From Mixophyes australis (lineage: Eukaryota; Chordata; Amphibia; Anura; Limnodynastidae): a stretch of DNA of 64,000 bases. Below the pieces are notes generated by a model, which had not been told where the DNA came from, ran no database searches, and worked only from the letters and a program-made list of their open reading frames with translations. Shown in pieces: positions 12,134 to 63,601 of this stretch (positions are counted from its first letter, which is position 1; each line of letters starts with the position of its first letter). The translations under genes and the position numbers were made by a program. The stretch covers positions 41,761,835 to 41,825,834 of the forward strand of contig JAVHZZ010000003.1 in the NCBI GenBank assembly GCA_036250195.1, in the 5' to 3' direction.

Positions 12134-13042
12134 ATGGAGGCTCTTGGATATCAACACTGGCCAGATGGCTGACGATTGTTCATAGACTTATCAAAAGTTA
12201 GTTTGAAGGCTGTGCTTCTGCATAACGGCAATAAATTCCCATCAATACCAGTAGAGCATGCAGCTGATACGAAAAGGACATATTAAAATATTAGAAAAAA
12301 ATCCAGTATAAAAAATATAACGAATATATGTGGTGATTTGAAAGTCTTTGCTTTATGGCTTGGTTTGCAACTTGGGTACACTAAATTCTGCTGTTTCTTG
12401 TGTGAATGGGACAGCAGGCATAGGAAGTCTCATTACATTAGAAAACAGGTGCCTAAACGTGAATCTCTTATTCGTGGGCAGAAAAATGTGTTAAATACCC
12501 CTTTAGTGGATCCTGAAAAAGTGTATTTACCTCCACTCCACTTAAACTAGGACTGATGAAACATTTTGTAAAAACAATTGATAAAAACTCTGCTGCATTT
12601 ATGCATTTGGCATCTATATTTCCAAAAGTAAGTGATACAAATCTTAAAGAAAGAACTTTTATAGGGCCACAAATAAGATCAGTAATCGAAGAGGAAAATG
12701 TTATGGAACTGTTAAATCCACTGGAAAAATCAGCCTGGTTTTCATTCAAAGAGCTCTGTTCTGGTTTTCTTAGAATTCATAAAGCAGAAAACTATTGTGA
12801 TATAGTGAGTGATCTAGTGAATTGACACAAAACTATGGGATGCAACATGCCTTTACAACTTCACCTCTTGGACTCTCACCTACACTTCTTCCCAGAAAGT
12901 CTTGGGGCTGTCAGAGGTGAGCGTTTCCATCAGCAGATTTCTACAATGGAAAAGAAGTACCTAGGCAAATGGAGTTCTTGTATGCTGGCTGACTATTGTT
13001 GGACCATGAAGAGAGACAATACAAAGGCAAAATATGCCTGAA
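12134..13042 (+). pseudogene. Broken transposon-derived protein gene (family with GERFHQ motif)
   Basis: Conceptual translation in shifting frames gives, in order, MEALGYQHWPD (from 12134), RLFIDLSKVSLKAVLLHNGN (from 12173), LGLQLGYTKFCCFLCEWDSR (12362 on), KVYLPPLHL, then GLMKHFVKTIDKNSAAF and GPQIRSVIEEE (12556-12822), and finally MGCNMPLQLHLLDSH and GERFHQQISTMEKKYLGKW (12835-13041). I recognise this layout as a protein found in many copies in arthropod and some vertebrate genomes, usually named only as uncharacterised; its repetitive distribution suggests a transposon origin. The copy is dead: a frameshift near 12170, stops around 12283 and 12325, a frameshift near 12545 and a TGA at 12823. 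I do not know its biochemical role; the conserved HLLDSHL and GERFHQ could hold acidic catalytic residues, but this is a guess. Confidence 0.7.
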
Positions 13043-13736
13043 TATCATAATCTACAACTTTTTAAGTCAGGAAAAAAGGAGGGTGGGTCCGCGCTCTCTT
13101 AAATATAGTATGGTGCACAGACTTCTGCCTTGGGGGGACAAAAGATAAAGGAAAGTTCCAACCCTTGAAACGATAGTATATAGAGAAAAAGGTCCGCTTG
13201 GTGCAGTGGTAAACAGTGAAATAAATCTGGGGATGAAACAATCAATGCAAAATAAGCAATTTTATTGCTAGTATATAATGGATGATGCTTCAAAAAACGT
13301 AGTACCTAAACCCCGATTTATTTAACAATTTAAGTAAGCCAGAATAGATGTATATATTTATCATTTATACTTATGTAAGTACAAATTTTATAAAACTTTA
13401 AATGTCACAAAAAAATACCGCCTGATGGAAAAAAATCTAAATGCACCCTCAAATTCAGCACAAAAAGTACATTTAGTTTATTTAGTTCTTGTGAAAGAAA
13501 AAAAGTTTATTTTTGTAGAGTGTAATCATACGAGTATAAATGATAAAGTAATATGATTCATTTTATAGCTCAAGGATAACCAAATTAGAGAGAAAAAACT
13601 GGGTCACACTAAACACATATAAGAGAGAGATGTGATGTAGAAAAACATTAAGGGGGCAGGTATGGGTATTACTGGTATAAGATTAGGATTAAAAAAGACA
13701 GTAACACAACAAGTAAACCCATGAGAAATTAGAATA
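13043..13736. other. AT-rich spacer, no gene seen
   Basis: No coding or repeat signal recognised beyond general AT richness. Confidence 0.5.
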
Positions 13737-13908
13737 TAGAAGTCATCTAATAACGTGTATTGTGCCTTTATGATTGCTTCAAATATAATATAGAAGTCAT
13801 CAAATAATGTGTATTGAGCGGTTATAATTGCTTCAAATATCATATAGAAGTCATCTAATAATGTGTATTGTGCCTTTATGATTGCTTTAACTATAATGTA
13901 GAAGTTAA
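13737..13908. repeat. 54-bp tandem repeat, about 3.2 copies
   Basis: TAGAAGTCAT starts recur at 13737, 13791 and 13845, and TAGAAGTTAA at 13899, each exactly 54 bp apart. Units carry GTGTATTGTGCCTTTATGAT with a few substitutions. Confidence 0.95.
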
Positions 13909-14103
13909 CAAGGAAAAATAATCAGTATGTGTCAATGTTCCAGGAGATGTGTGGAATATGTTTAAAAGTAGATAATAGAGGAACTGGTAAGAAATAGTTT
14001 ATTTTAGATAACATTGTAACTTGCAGTGTTTGAAATTTACTTTGCAAGGCTAAAATCATAATGACAGATTGATAGCCCCAATTATTTTAGACATATGATG
14101 CTA

Positions 14104-14293
14104 GGGGGTAAATGTAGCAATGACCGGATTCTTCAACTCCGGCGAGATCGGCGTCTTCAGCGCTTAAATTTAAAGCGGCGCTGCCTTGCAAAGGGAAGTT
14201 TCCCTTTACAAGGCAGCGCCGCTTTAAATTTAAGCGCTGAAGACGCCGATCTCGCCGGAGTTGAAGAATCCGGTCATTGCTACATTTACCCCC
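14104..14293. mobile_element. 190-bp near-perfect palindrome (foldback element)
   Basis: From GGGGGTAAATGTAGC to GCTACATTTACCCCC the sequence is its own reverse complement around 14198.5. I find two mismatched pairs, one at the very centre and one ten positions out. The arms are GC- and CpG-rich (CTCCGGCGAGATCGGCGTC) in AT-rich surroundings. The same amino-acid string appears on both strands for this reason. The ends resemble the GGGG(N)ATTTA ends of other foldback elements in this window. No clear target duplication. Confidence 0.92.
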
Positions 14294-16501
14294 AGGTGTT
14301 ATATCTTTTTGCATGCTAGAAAATAGTTTCAGAGTGCTTTAAGAATGTGCAATCTTGATTGTAATAAACAGAACAGTTTCTATACACACAAGGGATGGTG
14401 TTGTGTTCTCTCTGTTCTCCGATCGTAATGCATACATGCAATAAATAATTCCTTTGATTGTGTATAGCTCAATTTCAATCCACGGATCGCATACGTTGGA
14501 TTTGACACACACAAATTAGATTCCAAGAGGGATAGAGGTCAAAAACTTTTAAAATAAATCCAACACATTAAATCATTAGGTCTAGTATTTGACATTGGCT
14601 TCATTTATGTGTTGATATCTTAGTCATAGTGGTTCCTTTTTGACAGTGAAATAGTCATGATTTAAGGAGCAGCATGTAAACTAGGCCTAGAAAGTCTGTG
14701 GTTCTCCAGCTGTTGCAAAGCTACATGAACCAGTATATATCTCAACCAGAGTGTGGCAAGGTATGCTGGGACCTGTAGTTCAACAGCATCTGGAGAATCA
14801 CAATTTACCAATCGGAACTACCCTCCACACGGGTCAACACACAGATATTGCCTAAAACTCACACACAGTTCCTGAACAAACTATATAGCACATTACGTAA
14901 GGATAGACAATTATACTAATGGTGCACTGTTGCACTAAAGTAATTACACTAATATTCCTTATCATCCATCTTTTTAATCGAAAGATCTAAAATCTGAACT
15001 TTTAAGTATCTTGTGTTGAATTTTCCAACTATAAAGTTTCTTCACTGTATCATACAGCATTTACACAGAATACATAGTATTTAAACTATTGTTGCATTCT
15101 ATTTTTTATATTAAGGTGTGTATGATTTACTATCTACTGGAAGAACTAAATTATTGAAAAATGAAATTCTCTTTTGTGAGGATGTGCTGAACTGTATAGA
15201 GATCTCTCAAATATTCTAAGGGGAGAAACTGTCTTGTCATAAATTAGAGTATTGCTACAGCAAAATGTAATGTAACTTAATGGACAAGGTATTGCACAGT
15301 GTAAAGCATTGGATTGTGTAGACTTAATTATAAACTTAATTTTGTTCAATTAATGCATAATCACTAATATGAACTTTTCCGACAAACCTCTGCCTACTCC
15401 CTCCCTAATAAATGCTGGTCCTAAGTGCATTTGTCCTACTTCCTTGGAGTCTTGTGCCAACTGGGGTCTCATCTCTCTCTGTGTTGGGGTTGGTGACTCT
15501 CTCAGTGTAGAGGAGCAGAGTGGTCACCACCGATAAGGACCTGCCAAACCACCACACGACGCTTGGGCCCCATCGGAAGATCCACTGTAAACTTTATTTA
15601 TCAGTCTGAGACAGATTATGTGTCCTGATTATCCCAGGACAACAAAGTTTTCAGCTTCAAAATATATATGTGATTTATGGCATTTTTACAGTAAGCATAA
15701 AAATGAGTAAAATTGATGGAAAACCCCATACCATCAATGTTGAATGGAATAATATCATACAAAGTACATATAGTACATATCACGGTGATATATATCAGGG
15801 TTGCCAAAATGCTGCAGCAAGTTGATATGCTGGGGAAGGGGGTGTGGTCTTTTTTAGGAGAGCAGTCAAGGAGTGACTGACAGCTTAGCAGGCTGATTTG
15901 AAGAAATACATTGTGTGGATTGGTGGCTTGATAGGACAATGTCCTAATAATAACAGAGGGGCTTCACTTTCTGCAATCGAGTAGTAAGGCAAAACTTATG
16001 TATTTGTGTAAAGCTGCACAGGAATGTCAGGTTAACACTGGACACTATTTTATCTTCATGGTTCATATCTAAAAATTTCAGTTTTAGCCTTTAGTGATAT
16101 CTTAATTTAAAAAGGTTTCAAAAATGAAAATAGTGGCATCCCAAGGACATAGATGAAGAAGGGGTTTAACACCATTTTAAGACAGAAAACCATTGATCTG
16201 ATACATGCGATATTTTATTATGTATTGTCAACACAGTTCTAGATTTTTGCTGATATCTATTTTTTTTTTTTACTAACATGTAGACATTAAAACTTTTTTT
16301 TATCAATGATTGTTGGTAAATTTGATAATGGCAGCGAAACAAGATACAAAGGTAACTGTTCCATCACCTTATGATACAATAGTGCTACCCCAAAATATAA
16401 CTTATTCTATATATTATTTCAGATCTGCCACTATGATCTATTACCACAGTTGTGTATATTGTGTTCTGCTTCTGTTTATCGTTAAAAATCTACAAGACAT
16501 A
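14294..16501. other. Spacer, no gene seen, one small repeat
   Basis: Contains the hairpin repeat at 14697-14801 and a 27-bp segment at 15430-15456 that recurs exactly at 19059-19085. No exon recognised. Confidence 0.5.
14697..14801. repeat. Small inverted repeat with TGTAGTTCAACAGC arm
   Basis: Left GGTTCTCCAGCTGTTG pairs with right CAACAGCATCTGGAGAA. The inner TATGCTGGGACCTGTAGTTC resembles the ACTACA-CCCAGCAT motif also seen at 18255 and near 47590, so this is a dispersed repeat. Confidence 0.6.
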
Positions 16502-17472
16502 GGGGCATATTTAACAAATAATGATAGTGCACTTTCGTGCACTTACCGTGAAATTAAGGTCCCTCTGTGTGTCCCGCATATTTAAGATGGGTGGATCGCA
16601 GCAGATATCGTGGATATCTGCTGCTTTGTATTCCTTTTCGTTTTTGGGAGCAGTCACCATACTACAGTATGGTGACTGCTCCCGGCCGCAATCTAACAAG
16701 TTCCGAAAAAAACATTTTTTTCGGAAACTTGTCATGTTAATGTACACGCGTACATTATCATAAATGGAAAATTTTAGTGCTGTCAGCTCTGATCCGAAGA
16801 GCAGAGATAGACAGCGCATGTGTGGAGGGATCACATGATCCCTCCCTGTCACTCACCGCTCGCTCTCTGCAACTATAGTTGCAGAGACAGAGCGGAGATG
16901 TCTGTGCGCATGTGCAGTTCTTCGAACTGCACATGTGCAATTCCAGTGTGAAAAAAAATGAAGATGACCTGGAGGAGATGCGTGGACATTGCGTTCGAAG
17001 AAGCGGGGTAAGTGTGATTTTTTTTTTTTATCACAGAAACAGCAGTTTTTCGGAACTGCTGTTTTCGTGATGCGTTTTTCATAAATGTGAGAAATAGTTC
17101 AATCCTTATCAATGCGATAAGGATTGAAAACTATTTTTCACTTTATGAAAAGGTTGATAAATGTACCCCACAAAATCAAAAAAGGACATTAGCCATTGAA
17201 GCCTATGGAGAGAGCATTGCGGTAGAGGGATCTTCGGATCCCTCACCCCTTTTTATCTGCTCTCCCCTCCGGTGACTAATGCAAAGATGACCACTTTGCG
17301 ATAGTGACCATAGAAGAGATAGGAGATAGGTGATCACTGGGACAGCTGTTTATAGTGACTACTGTTCCGGCAGAACACTTTTAATAAATGGTTACGATCT
17401 TCCATTCCTTATTAGTGTGATAAGGAATAAAAATGATCGCGCCAAAAAAACGGTTATTGTTAAATGTGCCCC
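16502..17472. mobile_element. 971-bp hairpin-chain foldback element
   Basis: The ends GGGGCATATTTAACAAATAA and TTATTGTTAAATGTGCCCC are inverted repeats, flanked on both sides by ATA (16499-16501 and 17473-17475). The interior is a row of separate short hairpins: 16526-16543 (7-bp stem), 16598-16624 (12 bp, loop GTG), 16646-16683 (17 bp, loop TACA), 16697-16731 (about 16 bp with a bulge), 16739-16756 (7 bp), 16824-16845 (10 bp), 16865-16886 (22-bp perfect palindrome), 16909-16935 (12 bp, loop TTC), 17031-17070, 17098-17128 (13 bp, extended outward to about 17078-17150), 17225-17244 (8 bp, loop TTCG) and 17404-17428 (9 bp). No coding frame. An inner near-end at 17152-17170 (TTGATAAATGTACCCC) suggests a composite of two units. 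Confidence 0.85.
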
Positions 17473-17475
17473 ATA

Positions 17476-18014
17476 GAAAGAACAGGGGTATATAGGTCCA
17501 AAAATTGGGAAGCATGAACTTCTGGACCTAAATAAGCAAAAAAATAAGTGGTAGGTCTGTTAATTATTAGGCTGTCCACACACTAAAGCATACATCCGAA
17601 TGCAAGGAGTTTAATATAATGCTTTATTATTTGACGTTTTTGGAAAATGCAGAAACAACAGCAATAACACCACGAAATGTCATTTGTGCAGCGCTCCAGC
17701 ACTTTAACAACTTCTTAAAAGACTTTTACTGCAATGCTGTCAGCTGATCTCACTTCACAAAACAGTACTGATGCCTTTCATGTTTGGTCCGCATGTCACG
17801 ACTCATTTTGCCGGGGATGGTTTTCATAGGATTACATGGAATTGTGGTCTCCGTAAAAATGGCTACCCCCTTCCATCCACGTCCTTCCCTCGCTTGCAGC
17901 ACCTGAGACACTTTTTTTTTTTTTTTACAAAAAAGCTGAGAGAGAGCTTGGGCTCTTTAGTTTGCGAGTCTCTGACATGCGGAGCAGAGATACACCGTTG
18001 TTAGGTACAGGAAA
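17476..18014. other. Upstream flank of WDR35, no gene seen
   Basis: The last part (about 17780-18014) is less AT-rich and leads into the promoter. I cannot place the transcription start. Confidence 0.5.
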
Positions 18015-18022
18015 TGACGTCA
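18015..18022. promoter_or_regulatory. Full CRE palindrome (TGACGTCA)
   Basis: Exact TGACGTCA about 110 bp before the WDR35 start codon. This is the consensus site for CREB/ATF proteins and is common in TATA-less housekeeping promoters. Function here is inferred from position only. Confidence 0.6.
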
Positions 18023-18044
18023 GGGGGGACGGACAGTTATTTCG

Positions 18045-18057
18045 GTTACCTAGAAAC
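18045..18057 (+). promoter_or_regulatory. X-box-like RFX site upstream of WDR35
   Basis: GTTACC-T-AGAAAC fits the X-box pattern RYYNYY-N(1-3)-RRNRAC that RFX factors bind in promoters of ciliary genes. It lies 76 bp upstream of the start codon. The usual spacer is two bases; here it is one, and the second half is imperfect against GGCAAC. Since WDR35 is an intraflagellar transport gene, an RFX site is expected. Confidence 0.6.
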
Positions 18058-18132
18058 AGGAGGACTCATCATCTTAGTTACGTTCTAGAGGCTCCATTGT
18101 GCTCCCAGAGACTGTGACTGGCAATAACTGCC

Positions 18133-59097
<40,965 letters not shown>

Positions 59098-61079
59098 GTA
59101 TGGATGGTACCTGTAACCACATGTTCCTGTATTCATGTCCGGTGTAATCTTCTGAATGTCAGAATGTGCACTGTCAGTTGTACCACTATTTACACGGCCA
59201 CACGCACCTTATATCAGCCAATAAATCTATAAATTAGGGTGATACAATGTAACAGAATACCTTGTGTATAATTAATTGTTTCATTTTAGGTTTATTGATC
59301 TTTTAATGTTTCTGTGTTTGCAGTCAAGTTAGGTGAATGCTTCTATTAGATTATAGGAACACCAGTGATTTTGCTCAGTCGTACCTGATGATCAGTAGAC
59401 AAAGGAAGGAGAGTCGTAGAAGGATGATACTGAGCAGGCAAACTGGCCTTCTAACATAATCCATAATAGATAATACAAGATGAATGAGAGAATTTAAAGC
59501 AAGGCCTAAGTTTCCCCATAATCTTTTATGTTTTAGCCCAGTGTGTATCTACATAGGGATCTGTGAATTCTGGAATTCCTTTTACCGATCATTAAAAGCA
59601 GCAAAGCACACAGGGTCTGCTCACGAGAATCTGAATTAGCTATTTAAGTCTAAGTTTGTGGTCGTCAGTTTCTTCTGACGTCACATTTGCTTATCCCAAT
59701 ATGATGATATCACATTGCCAAGTCCAATTAGATAGTCCTAATGTAAGCGTTGTGTCAGCCTCTAGGAAGGGTGAGACGTGTATATTGGTATCGGAGAGAT
59801 TCCTGCACATGATCATACATGTGGACACAGGATTCACATCTATTCCAGCAAATAATAAATGTTTGCCAGTGTACAAGTAGCTTTTCTCCTTCTGAAAGTG
59901 AATTTGCTTTATGTCAAATACTTTCTTGTGACCGTTTTTCCAAATAGAACAATCCACCTGCTATAAAGTTTTTTTAGTGAATCTCTTTTAATAACGGCCG
60001 ACTGGCTCTTACGTGAGCTTCTAGCCTTAGCCAGGTGGTGTGTGGGCGAGACCTCCCACATAGCATTATACAGCAGATGTCGCCACGGCAGAATGTTCAG
60101 CATGAATAGCTTGCAGCGCCTCTGAATATTTCATTGTCAACGTGAGCATTATTAAGAGATTGTTAATTTAATCTGTGTTGCAACTTGATTTCTTTTGTAA
60201 AAAGTGAACAAGTGCTGCCATCTAGTGATTATTTTATGCACAGCTGCAGAATATGTTTGATTTATTGTACAGGGAGAAGTGTTCTGTCTCACTTTGTAGT
60301 TGAACAGATCTCTTTCATCAGAAATAAATTATTTTCACCTACTTCCCGCTGTTCAGTGGATGCTGCCTTGAGAGACGGCACTTTTTAATTTAATGAACAG
60401 CAGTTGCACAATTCACAACTCTATATATATGTATACACTGTATTTATAATCTATATTTTAAATAACTGCGTAGAGCAACTGTATGCAACTTAATATTTTT
60501 CAGGGTTCTCACAGGTAGCTCTTGGTCTCAAACGGGAGCCGTAGAGTAACTTTGCGATGATGTGTTAGCAACTGTACTACCCAGTCATGGATTAACTATG
60601 TGAACTGTTCACTGCACGGATACACAGTGACCTGCTACATAGACAGTGTGACTGCACTGTGCTCACTCTGTGACATCACCATCCAATCACACACTAACCT
60701 GCTACATAGACTGTGTGACTGCGCTGGGCTCACTCTGTGACATCATCACCATCCAATCACACACTAACCTGCTACATAGACTGTGTGACTGCACTGTGCT
60801 CACTCTGTGACATCACCATCCAATCACACACTAACCTGCTACATAGACTGTGTGACTGCGCTGTGCTCACTCTGTGACATCACCATCCAATCACACACTA
60901 ACCTGCTACATAGACTGTGTGACTGCGCTGCGCTCACTCTGTCACATAAGAAGTAGGCAGAACCACAGAGGGGCAAAAACTCTACTCAGACCAACCTTGA
61001 GGGGCTGCCTTTTGCCCACCATAGGCTTCATGTAAGCACTACTTTCATTTTAGTGTTGCTGCACGTAAACAACATTTCT
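59098..61079 (+). other. WDR35: WDR35 intron 24, first part
   Basis: No exon continuing WDR35 (expected to begin near IADEEAKKG, from memory of the mammalian protein) was found. Holds the 67-bp repeat at 60631-60948. Confidence 0.7.
60631..60948. repeat. 67-bp tandem repeat, about 4.7 copies
   Basis: CCTGCTACATAGACTGTGTG starts at 60631, 60698, 60768, 60835 and 60902 (spacings 67, 70, 67, 67; the 70 reflects an extra ATC triplet in CATCATCACC). Confidence 0.95.
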
Positions 61080-61324
61080 CTTTCATCCAGTCTGGGGGAC
61101 ACTGCTTACCATGGGGTTGTGGAGGGGAGCACGGGAGTTGGCACCTAGCTAGTTAATCTTTAGCACTGCTGACAGACCCCTCCCCTCTACAATCCCCCGC
61201 CTCTTCCTCCTCAGTTTTTTTTAGGTGCCCATGGAGTTGGGCAGTGTTTTAGCTTCTACATGTATTTTTTACTTTGATTTTATTTTATTTCATTTTATTT
61301 CTCTTTAATCCAGGTGGCAGACAT

Positions 61325-61663
61325 GGGAGTGTGTTCTATTATATAGAACACACTCCCAGCATAGCAGCGCAGGCACTACCCTGTCAGATGAGAGCCAGAG
61401 GCTCTCACTGACAGAGAGAGAAGAATAGGGTGCCTGAATAGTCTCTCCGAACCGCTGTCACTCCTGGAGCCTTCCCGATAACCGGCGCTGCCACTGCAGG
61501 CATAGAGCGCCGGTTATTGGAGATTACAAATGCCGGCGGCCATCTTGGATCCGCGGAGCAGCGAGGGGAAGAAGGGGGCCATACCAAAAGCCCCCCTCAT
61601 ACATAGGAGGGGGCATCGGGGTGCTAACCGCTGTGGAGACCTCAACTCTTGAGGTCTCCACAG
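61325..61663 (+). other. Hairpin-rich leader of the DIRS-like element
   Basis: Four strong hairpins: 61325-61357 (GGGAGTGTGTTCTA arm), 61381-61414 (CTGTCAGATGAGAGCC arm), 61478-61518 (ATAACCGGCGCT arm) and 61631-61663 (CTGTGGAGACCTCAA, perfect 15-bp stem, 3-nt loop). A direct repeat AGCTGTAAGACAGACAGC follows at 61662-61700. Confidence 0.8.
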
Positions 61664-62117
61664 CTGTAAGACAGACAGCAAGCTGTAAGACAGACAGCAT
61701 TATCAGAGAGGGGGAAGCTAAGACATATAGCTCCCCCGCCCTCCAGAGAGAAGTGGATTAGCCCGGTCTTCTTGCGCCAAGGAGAAGCCCGGGAAAAGGA
61801 CACAGTTCAGAGGGAGCAGGCACCAGGACTGCTGTTGGACTTCTCCCCTGTTTGGCCTATGGGCTAAATATCTGACTTATTTAAACACATATTACTGTAT
61901 TTGCTGTCTACAAAGTGGACTAGTAGGGGTTATATTGTAGTTCTCCTACTTGCCAAAATATTTTATATTGTGTTTTAAAAAATTACAAGTACAATTTTTA
62001 TGTCAGATTAGTTGATTACTTGTTCTTTCCCACTTTTCTCTCTACACTCTCTCTCTCTATCTCAGCTAAATCTAACAATTTAAGTCATGTGTGTTTGGTG
62101 TGCCTTCCTTTATAAAA

Positions 62118-63587
62118 ATGACAGATAAAGGAAAGGGCCCTATGGCAAAGTATTCAAAAGTGTTCAAGATGTAATGTAAAATTACCTTGTGGGCAGAAAG
62201 ACCCGTTGGCGCTCTGCTCTGTCTGCGAAGCAGGGGTCCCCCCTGCGCAAACCCAGCATATTTCAGCCCCACTGACGGAGGAACCAGCCTGGGTGGCCTC
62301 CCTGACACAGTCGGTTTCCTCTTTAGCACAGGTGGTTTTACAATCCAATCAGTTGCTATCTAGTGTGGCAGCCTCGGTGGGCAATATTGCTAGTACATCT
62401 TTGGGCCTCCCTGCTACCTCAGGTTCTATTGGAACGTCTATACCAGGACCTTCCTCATTGCTTACGGACCAGGCCCCTGTTCCCACAGAACCGGCATGGT
62501 CCGCAGCATTTATAAAGGGTTTGGATAAACTAAACCAGTTACTTGAATACCCAAACATCCCGCCTGCTAAAAGTAAGCGGCCTAGATCCCCTAATACCCT
62601 TATGGTCCTTTCAGACTCTGAGGGGTTTTCAGAGGAGGAGGGGGAAATAAATTCTGATCCTGACCAGGTTCAACCTTTGGAACAGGAAGAAAACACTAAA
62701 AGCCAATTTATTGATGATTTGGTTTTAGCGGTGAGATAAGCGTTGGACCTCCCAGAACCGGAGGATCCTACTCCTAGAGACAGAAGTCTCTTTAAGAAGG
62801 CCAAAAGGAAGGCTATCCGTTTTCCCCCTTCTGTAGAACTCAGAGATATTGCAGAGGGAGCCTGGAAACAGCCTGATAGAAGGTTCTCTGTTCCCAGAAG
62901 GTTCTCTTCCCTGTATCCATTGCAGGAGGAAGACGTGGCTCGCTGGGAGAGTATTTCTAAGGTGGATATTCCAGTAGCCCGTTTGGCCAGACACACTTTA
63001 CTACCAGTCCCAGGTTCAGCAACTCTGCAGGATAGGATGCCAATGATCGCAGAGTGGAATCCCAGCTGAAATCTATATTTGAGGCTGCGGGTTCTTCCTT
63101 TAGACCCACATTTGCTTCAGCTTGGGTTGCTAGAGCCATGGAAGCATGGGCAGACCAACTGGCAGAGGCCTTACAGGACTCTGATTTACTTCCCCTGGCC
63201 TGCATTTGAAAGAGGCATCGGGGTACCTTTTATGAGGCGGCCCAGAACACAGCGTCTGTGTCCTCCTCTATTCAGGCTGCATCGATTTCAGCAAGAAGAA
63301 CGTTATGGCTGAAATCCTGGGAAGGAGATTCGGAATCAAAAAAGTCCATTGAAACCATTCCTTTTTCAGCAGCAGGTTTGTTCGGCCCGGAATTGGATAC
63401 TATGATTTCCCAGGCAACAGGGGGCAAAAGCACTTCTTTGCCGGTATTCTCAAGTAGGGGCCGGACTCCTCGGGTCAGTCATTTAGAGGTAGACAACCAA
63501 ATGCTCAAGGCTCCTCTGTCAGGGGGTAGATCCTCGTTTGCAGCTAGGCGCCAGGCCTCCAAGACACAGGAGAAGCCTGCGTCCTGA
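62118..63587 (+). pseudogene. DIRS-like gag ORF1, frameshifted
   Basis: Starts MTDKGKGPMAKYSK at 62118, then a one-base shift near 62155 leads into CSRCNVKLPCGQKDPLALCS with paired CxxC motifs, a likely zinc-binding knuckle. The frame runs to a TAA at 62737-62739, continues in the same frame from 62740 to about 63040, shifts, meets another stop near 63207 and ends with LFGPELDTMISQATGGKS, a signature I associate with DIRS gag proteins. Role: nucleic-acid binding and particle structure, inferred from the family. Confidence 0.7.
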
Positions 63588-63601
63588 TGACCACTCTACT
63601 T

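Noticed and set aside
14087..14319. Two 75-codon genes on opposite strands with the same protein
   Set aside because: Both are translations of the palindrome at 14104-14293.
62206..63587. Host gene exons in intron 24
   Set aside because: Reading frames lie just before a DIRS-type reverse transcriptase and carry gag-like motifs; they belong to the retrotransposon.
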